Notes under the pieces: generated by a model
Told to the model about the DNA's origin: nothing
What the model saw: only the letters and a program-made list of their open reading frames with translations
The model's database searches: none
NCBI RefSeq assembly: GCF_014642855.1
Contig: NZ_BMJB01000001.1
Span: 2,790,001-2,854,000 of the forward strand
DNA: 64,000 bases
Source of the DNA: Edaphobacter acidisoli
GTDB taxonomy: Bacteria > Acidobacteriota > Terriglobia > Terriglobales > Acidobacteriaceae
Direction of reading: 5' to 3'
Made by a program: the position numbers and the translations under genes
In this document: positions 60,328 to 64,000 of the stretch, piece by piece
Numbering within the stretch: the stretch's first letter is position 1
Layout of the letters: each line of letters starts with the position of its first letter

Positions 60328-60522
60328 CGGATGAAGGGCGTTCTCAGCGCCATGGGTGGACTGCTGACAATCTTCAACCTCGCCATCGACTACTTTCGCA
60401 GATAAAGAAGAGCAAGCAGAAATTCCTGCGCAAAGAAGCCGAGGGATGCCGTAAATGTCGCAGCATGATTGAGGCTTTGGCCTCTGAGGACTGCGTCGGT
60501 TCGGCGCTCTGCGTCAAGACCG

Positions 60523-60528
60523 TATAAT
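60523..60528 (+). promoter_or_regulatory. -10 element giving a probable leaderless purE mRNA
   Basis: A perfect TATAAT lies 6 bases before the purE ATG at 60535, so transcription would start at or within one or two bases of the start codon. No ribosome binding site is present. A weak -35 such as TTCGGC (about 18 bases upstream) is possible. Confidence 0.5.
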
Positions 60529-60534
60529 CGGGCC

Positions 60535-61065
60535 ATGAGCGCCGGTTCGGCAGATAAAGCAGACAAATCAGTATTGGTTGGGGTAGTCATGGGCAGCCGC
60601 AATGACTACACAGTGATGCGGAGCGCCGTCGAGGTGCTGCGCGAGTTTGGCGTGCCGCACGAGGTGCGCGTCGTCTCGGCGCACCGCACGCCCGACCTTC
60701 TCTTCGAATACGCCGAAGCTGCTGTGCCGCGCGGTCTGCGCGTCATCATCGCCGGAGCAGGCGGAGCAGCGCACCTGCCTGGAATGCTCGCAGCCAAGAC
60801 CGTCGTGCCCGTGCTCGGCGTGCCCGTGGCCGCGACCGTGCTGCAAGGCCAGGATTCGTTGCTGAGCATCGTGCAGATGCCGAAGGGTGTTCCCGTCGGA
60901 ACGCTGGCAATCGGCGCGGCGGGCGCGATGAACGCCGGCCTGCTCGCCGTGGCGATGCTCGCCACCACCGACTCCGCGCTGCAAAAGAAATTAATCGCAT
61001 GGCGCAGCGTACGCCGCGACGAAGTACTGGCCCAGACCGTCGGCGAAGACGAGGCAGGCGCGTGA
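60535..61065 (+). CDS. purE: N5-carboxyaminoimidazole ribonucleotide mutase PurE (176 aa)
   Basis: Converts N5-CAIR to CAIR in purine synthesis. The start [24 protein letters not shown] leads to the phosphate-binding SAHRTP ([15 protein letters not shown]), [20 protein letters not shown] and [17 protein letters not shown] signatures. ATG 60535 is the only good start; no ribosome binding site precedes it. It overlaps the purK start by 4 bases (GTGA). Confidence 0.96.
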   Translation: MSAGSADKADKSVLVGVVMGSRNDYTVMRSAVEVLREFGVPHEVRVVSAHRTPDLLFEYAEAAVPRGLRVIIAGAGGAAHLPGMLAAKTVVPVLGVPVAATVLQGQDSLLSIVQMPKGVPVGTLAIGAAGAMNAGLLAVAMLATTDSALQKKLIAWRSVRRDEVLAQTVGEDEAGA

Positions 61066-62249
61066 GCACAGCATCGAACAAGCAGCCTGCGAAGCCAATT
61101 CTTCCCGGCGCAACCATCGGCATCTTCGGTGGCGGCCAGCTTGGCCGCATGACAGCAATGGCCGCGCGCGAGATGGGCTACCGCGTGCAAGTGCTCGACC
61201 CCGACCCCGCGTGCCCTGCGCGTTTCGTCGTGGATAGTTGCATCGAAGCTGCATGGGACGACGCACGTGAGGCCGCAAACCTTGCCCGCGGTTGTGACGT
61301 TGTCACGCTAGAGATCGAGCAGATTGCTCCAGCCAGCATGGCTGCTGCTGCAAACTTCGCACCTGTACGTCCTAGCGGAGCAATGCTCTCCATCATTCAG
61401 GACAGGGTTGTACAGAAGGACTGGCTGCGCGAGCACGGCTTCCCCGTCGGCGACTATCGCGCCGTACGCTCGCTCGACGAGCTCCGCACAGCCATCAGCG
61501 AACTCGGCGGCAAATGCTTCTGCAAGAGCGCAACCGGCGGCTACGACGGACGCGGCCAAGGCAAAGTCGGCTTCACGCCTGGAGCAAGCATCGAGGACGA
61601 AGCGCGCGGCGCATGGCAGGCGCTGGGCGAAGGCCCCGGCGTCGTCGAGAAGGCTGTCGATCTTGCGCGCGAAATCTCCGTGCTGGTCGCACGCGCACCA
61701 AACGGCGAGACCAAGGCATACCCTCCCGCATGGAACCACCACGAGAATCAGATCCTCGCATGGAGCGCGATCCCTGCGCCGCTCACTGACGCGATGGCCC
61801 GCGAAGCGCGCGGCTTTGCCGAAGCGCTTGCCGAAGCATTCCAGCTTGAAGGCATTCTCGCCGTCGAAATGTTCGTCACCACTGACGGCAAGCTGCTGAT
61901 CAACGAGCTTGCGCCGCGCCCGCATAATAGCTACCACGCAAGTGTGCGCGCCTGCGTCACCAGCCAGTTCGAGCAGCTCGTACGCGCCGTCTGTGATCTT
62001 CCGCTCGGCGATGTAGACGTCGTGCAGCCAGCCGCAATTGCCAACCTGCTCGGCGACCGATGGCTCAACCCCGACGGATCGCCACGCGAACCGAAGTTCG
62101 CCGAAGCTCTCGCTGTACCCGGCATCAGGCTGCATCTCTACGAAAAGCACAAGCCACGCAAAGGCCGCAAGATGGGCCACCTCTCCGCAGTTGGTGCCAC
62201 CGTAGATGAAGCGGTAAAGCTAGTCCAGCAGGCTGAAGGGCTTCTGTAG
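61062..62249 (+). CDS. purK: 5-(carboxyamino)imidazole ribonucleotide synthase PurK (395 aa)
   Basis: ATP-grasp enzyme that carboxylates AIR with bicarbonate. The N-terminal Rossmann segment is [19 protein letters not shown], followed by [22 protein letters not shown] (ATP-grasp core) and [30 protein letters not shown]. The start is GTG at 61062, whose TGA overlaps the purE stop (GTGA), typical coupling in purEK operons. Length 395 is normal. Confidence 0.96.
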   Translation: MSTASNKQPAKPILPGATIGIFGGGQLGRMTAMAAREMGYRVQVLDPDPACPARFVVDSCIEAAWDDAREAANLARGCDVVTLEIEQIAPASMAAAANFAPVRPSGAMLSIIQDRVVQKDWLREHGFPVGDYRAVRSLDELRTAISELGGKCFCKSATGGYDGRGQGKVGFTPGASIEDEARGAWQALGEGPGVVEKAVDLAREISVLVARAPNGETKAYPPAWNHHENQILAWSAIPAPLTDAMAREARGFAEALAEAFQLEGILAVEMFVTTDGKLLINELAPRPHNSYHASVRACVTSQFEQLVRAVCDLPLGDVDVVQPAAIANLLGDRWLNPDGSPREPKFAEALAVPGIRLHLYEKHKPRKGRKMGHLSAVGATVDEAVKLVQQAEGLL

Positions 62250-62287
62250 AGACCTCTCACTTCAACAATAGACCGTCAGAAAAACAA

Positions 62288-62315
62288 AGCGGCGGCTCCA
62301 TAAGGAACCGCCGCT
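62288..62315 (-). terminator. Intrinsic terminator of the sucB transcript
   Basis: AGCGGCGG (62288-62295) pairs with CCGCCGCT (62308-62315) with an inner TCC-ATAA-GGA. On the reverse strand it is followed by TTTGTTTTT, a good U-tract for sucB, whose stop lies about 50 bases away. Confidence 0.8.
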
Positions 62316-62366
62316 GATGTTTGCTGCATTGGCGCACAAAGTGCGCGTCCCGCTGTCCGCGAAGCG

Positions 62367-63956
62367 CTAGCCGATGTCTTCGTTCCAGTTCTCCAGATAG
62401 GCCTTGAAGTCCGACATAAATTTGCCCGCATCGGCGCCGTCGACGATGCGATGATCGAAGCCCAGCGTGAAGTGCTGAATCGAGCGGATGGCAATCGTGT
62501 CGTTACCTTCCTTGTCCGTCAGGACAACGGCATCCTTGTTCAGTCCGCCAATGCCGAGAATCGCCGCCTGCGGCTGGTTGATGATTGGCATGCCGAATTG
62601 CTCGCCGAAGATGCCCGAGTTAGTCAGCGTAAAGGTGCCACCGGCAATCTCATCCGGAGCAAGCTTCTTGCCCCGCGCACGCTCTGCCACATCGACAATA
62701 GCCCGCGCCACGCCGAGGAAGTTGCGCTCCTCCGCCTGCTTGATGACCGGCACGATCAGGCCCCACTCCAGCGCAACTGCAATGCCTATATTGATGTTCT
62801 TGTTGTAACGGATCGCGTCGCCCTCGACCGAAGCATTCACAATCGGGTGCTTGCGCAGCGCCGCAATCGCCGCCCGCGTGATGAAAGGCATGTACGTCAG
62901 CTTGATGCCATTGCGCTGCTCGTACTTCGACTTCTCTTTTTCACGCAGCTTGACGATGCGCGTCATGTCCACCTTGAAGACCGTGTGGACGTGCGGGCTG
63001 GTGCGCTTGGACTCGACCATGCGTTGCGCAATGATGGCGCGCATCTTCGTCATCGGGACAACTTCGCCGGGCATTGGAGCAGCAGCAGGTGCGGCAGACT
63101 TAGCGGCAACGGGTGCAGCCGCCGGTGCAGATGTAGCAGCAAGAGGCTTCGCTCCACCTTCAAGATGTCCAAGGATATCGGCCTTTGTGATGCGGCCCGC
63201 AGACCCCGTACCAGCAACCGCTGAGAGATCAACGTTCGCTTCCTTGGCAATCTTGCGAACCAGCGGCGACGAACGCACGCGCTCCGCTTCCTTCGCGTCC
63301 GCAGCGGAAGCTGGAGCAGCCACCGGCGCAGGTGCAGCAGCGGGTGCGGCAGGAGCAGCAACAGCAGGTGCGGCAGCAGCTTTTGCCGCGCCTCCGCCAA
63401 TCACCGCGACCACCGTATTAACCGTGACCGTCGAGCCCTCAGCAACCTTGATCTCAGTCAGCGTACCGGCAACAGGCGACGGAATCTCCGCGTCCACCTT
63501 GTCGGTTGAAATCTCAAAGATCGGCTCATCGCGCTCGACCTTATCGCCCACCTTCTTCAGCCACTTCGTAATCGTGCCTTCCGTGATCGACTCGCCCATC
63601 TGCGGCATCAGCACATCGGTTCCAGGACCAGCAGCAGGCGCCGCGCTCGACGCGGCAGCGGGAGCAGCAGCAGGCTCAGTCTGTGCTGGAGCGGCAGCGG
63701 CAGGAGCAGACGATGCGCCCGCACCATCAATCACGGCAACAATCGTATTGACCTGCACCGTCGCGCCTTCAGCGATTTTGATCTCCTTGAGCGTTCCCGC
63801 GACCGGCGACGGAATCTCCGCGTCCACCTTGTCAGTCGAGATCTCAAACAGCGGCTCGTCGCGCTCGACGCTGTCGCCGGGCTTCTTCAGCCACTTGGTG
63901 ATGGTGCCTTCGGTGATGGACTCGCCCATCTGGGGCATAACTACGTCGGTCGGCAT
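62367..63956 (-). CDS. sucB: Dihydrolipoyl succinyltransferase, E2 of 2-oxoglutarate dehydrogenase, two lipoyl domains (529 aa)
   Basis: E2 component of an alpha-keto acid dehydrogenase. Two lipoyl domains at about 3-78 and 113-188 carry lipoylated Lys43 and Lys153 (each in STDKVDAEIPSP), joined by Ala/Pro linkers. The E3-binding domain is SSPLVRKIAKEANVDLSAVAGTGSAGRITKADIL. The catalytic domain ends in HFTLGFDHRIVDGADAGKFM with the His and Asp-Gly. The two domains are nearly identical, a 110-residue duplication. ATG 63956 follows GGAGA. Succinyl or branched-chain type is not certain; the GESITEGTITKW form fits SucB-type enzymes. Confidence 0.92.
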   Translation of the reverse strand: MPTDVVMPQMGESITEGTITKWLKKPGDSVERDEPLFEISTDKVDAEIPSPVAGTLKEIKIAEGATVQVNTIVAVIDGAGASSAPAAAAPAQTEPAAAPAAASSAAPAAGPGTDVLMPQMGESITEGTITKWLKKVGDKVERDEPIFEISTDKVDAEIPSPVAGTLTEIKVAEGSTVTVNTVVAVIGGGAAKAAAAPAVAAPAAPAAAPAPVAAPASAADAKEAERVRSSPLVRKIAKEANVDLSAVAGTGSAGRITKADILGHLEGGAKPLAATSAPAAAPVAAKSAAPAAAPMPGEVVPMTKMRAIIAQRMVESKRTSPHVHTVFKVDMTRIVKLREKEKSKYEQRNGIKLTYMPFITRAAIAALRKHPIVNASVEGDAIRYNKNINIGIAVALEWGLIVPVIKQAEERNFLGVARAIVDVAERARGKKLAPDEIAGGTFTLTNSGIFGEQFGMPIINQPQAAILGIGGLNKDAVVLTDKEGNDTIAIRSIQHFTLGFDHRIVDGADAGKFMSDFKAYLENWNEDIG

Positions 63957-64000
63957 GTGGTTCTTTCTCCAATCAGTTGCGGCGCGCAAAACAACCTCTC

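Overview
The window looks like a chromosomal segment of an Acidobacteriota bacterium, most likely order Terriglobales (Granulicella/Edaphobacter/Terriglobus-like). The taxonomic inference rests on the combination of genes: a TIGR03435 ('soil acidobacterial') protein, an Alternative Complex III (ACIII) operon continuous with a caa3-type cytochrome oxidase, a PEP-CTERM protein, a GH57-DUF3536 protein, a TonB receptor with an N-terminal carboxypeptidase-regulatory-like domain, and an HpnI-like hopanoid glycosyltransferase. No phage, insertion sequence, CRISPR array or plasmid gene was seen; this is mostly ordinary, densely coded chromosome.

Layout. 1-9 kb: the start of a possible thpR, a PEP-CTERM protein, a glycosidase-ArsR-SDR operon, mutY with an MDR oxidoreductase, and small genes including a 58-aa zinc-ribbon protein. 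9.0-9.9 kb: a non-coding island packed with short hairpins and direct repeats. 9.9-18.4 kb: an L,D-transpeptidase, a GT-C-like membrane protein, a deoxyribonucleotidase, a coiled-coil zinc-ribbon protein, an M1 aminopeptidase and a divergent DHA2 efflux pump with a palindromic operator. 18.4 kb: tRNA-Ile2(CAT). 18.7-32.4 kb: a reverse-strand operon actABCDEF - membrane protein - sco - coxII-I-III-IV, which takes electrons from quinol to oxygen. 32.8-45.2 kb: AlkA-like glycosylase, GH57, TIGR03435, Rieske oxygenase, ArnT-like transferase, HpnI, and two MacB-type permeases. 45.35 kb: RNase P RNA, then ruvA. 46.5-51 kb: TonB receptor divergent from a GH5 cellulase. 51-54.8 kb: coaBC, panB and panC (pantothenate/CoA). 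55-64 kb: a diguanylate cyclase, mnmE with a stomatin-like gene, a DUF2461 protein, an S24-like regulator, purEK and sucB.

The best leads are: an uncharacterised 225-aa membrane protein locked inside the ACIII-caa3 operon; a sigma-54-like -24/-12 element in front of the PEP-CTERM gene; the hairpin/repeat island; the small zinc-ribbon gene; two clean palindromic operators (ArsR-type and TetR-type); and a possible leaderless purE start. All function calls come from reading motifs by eye; no database search was run, so family names should be checked by profile search.
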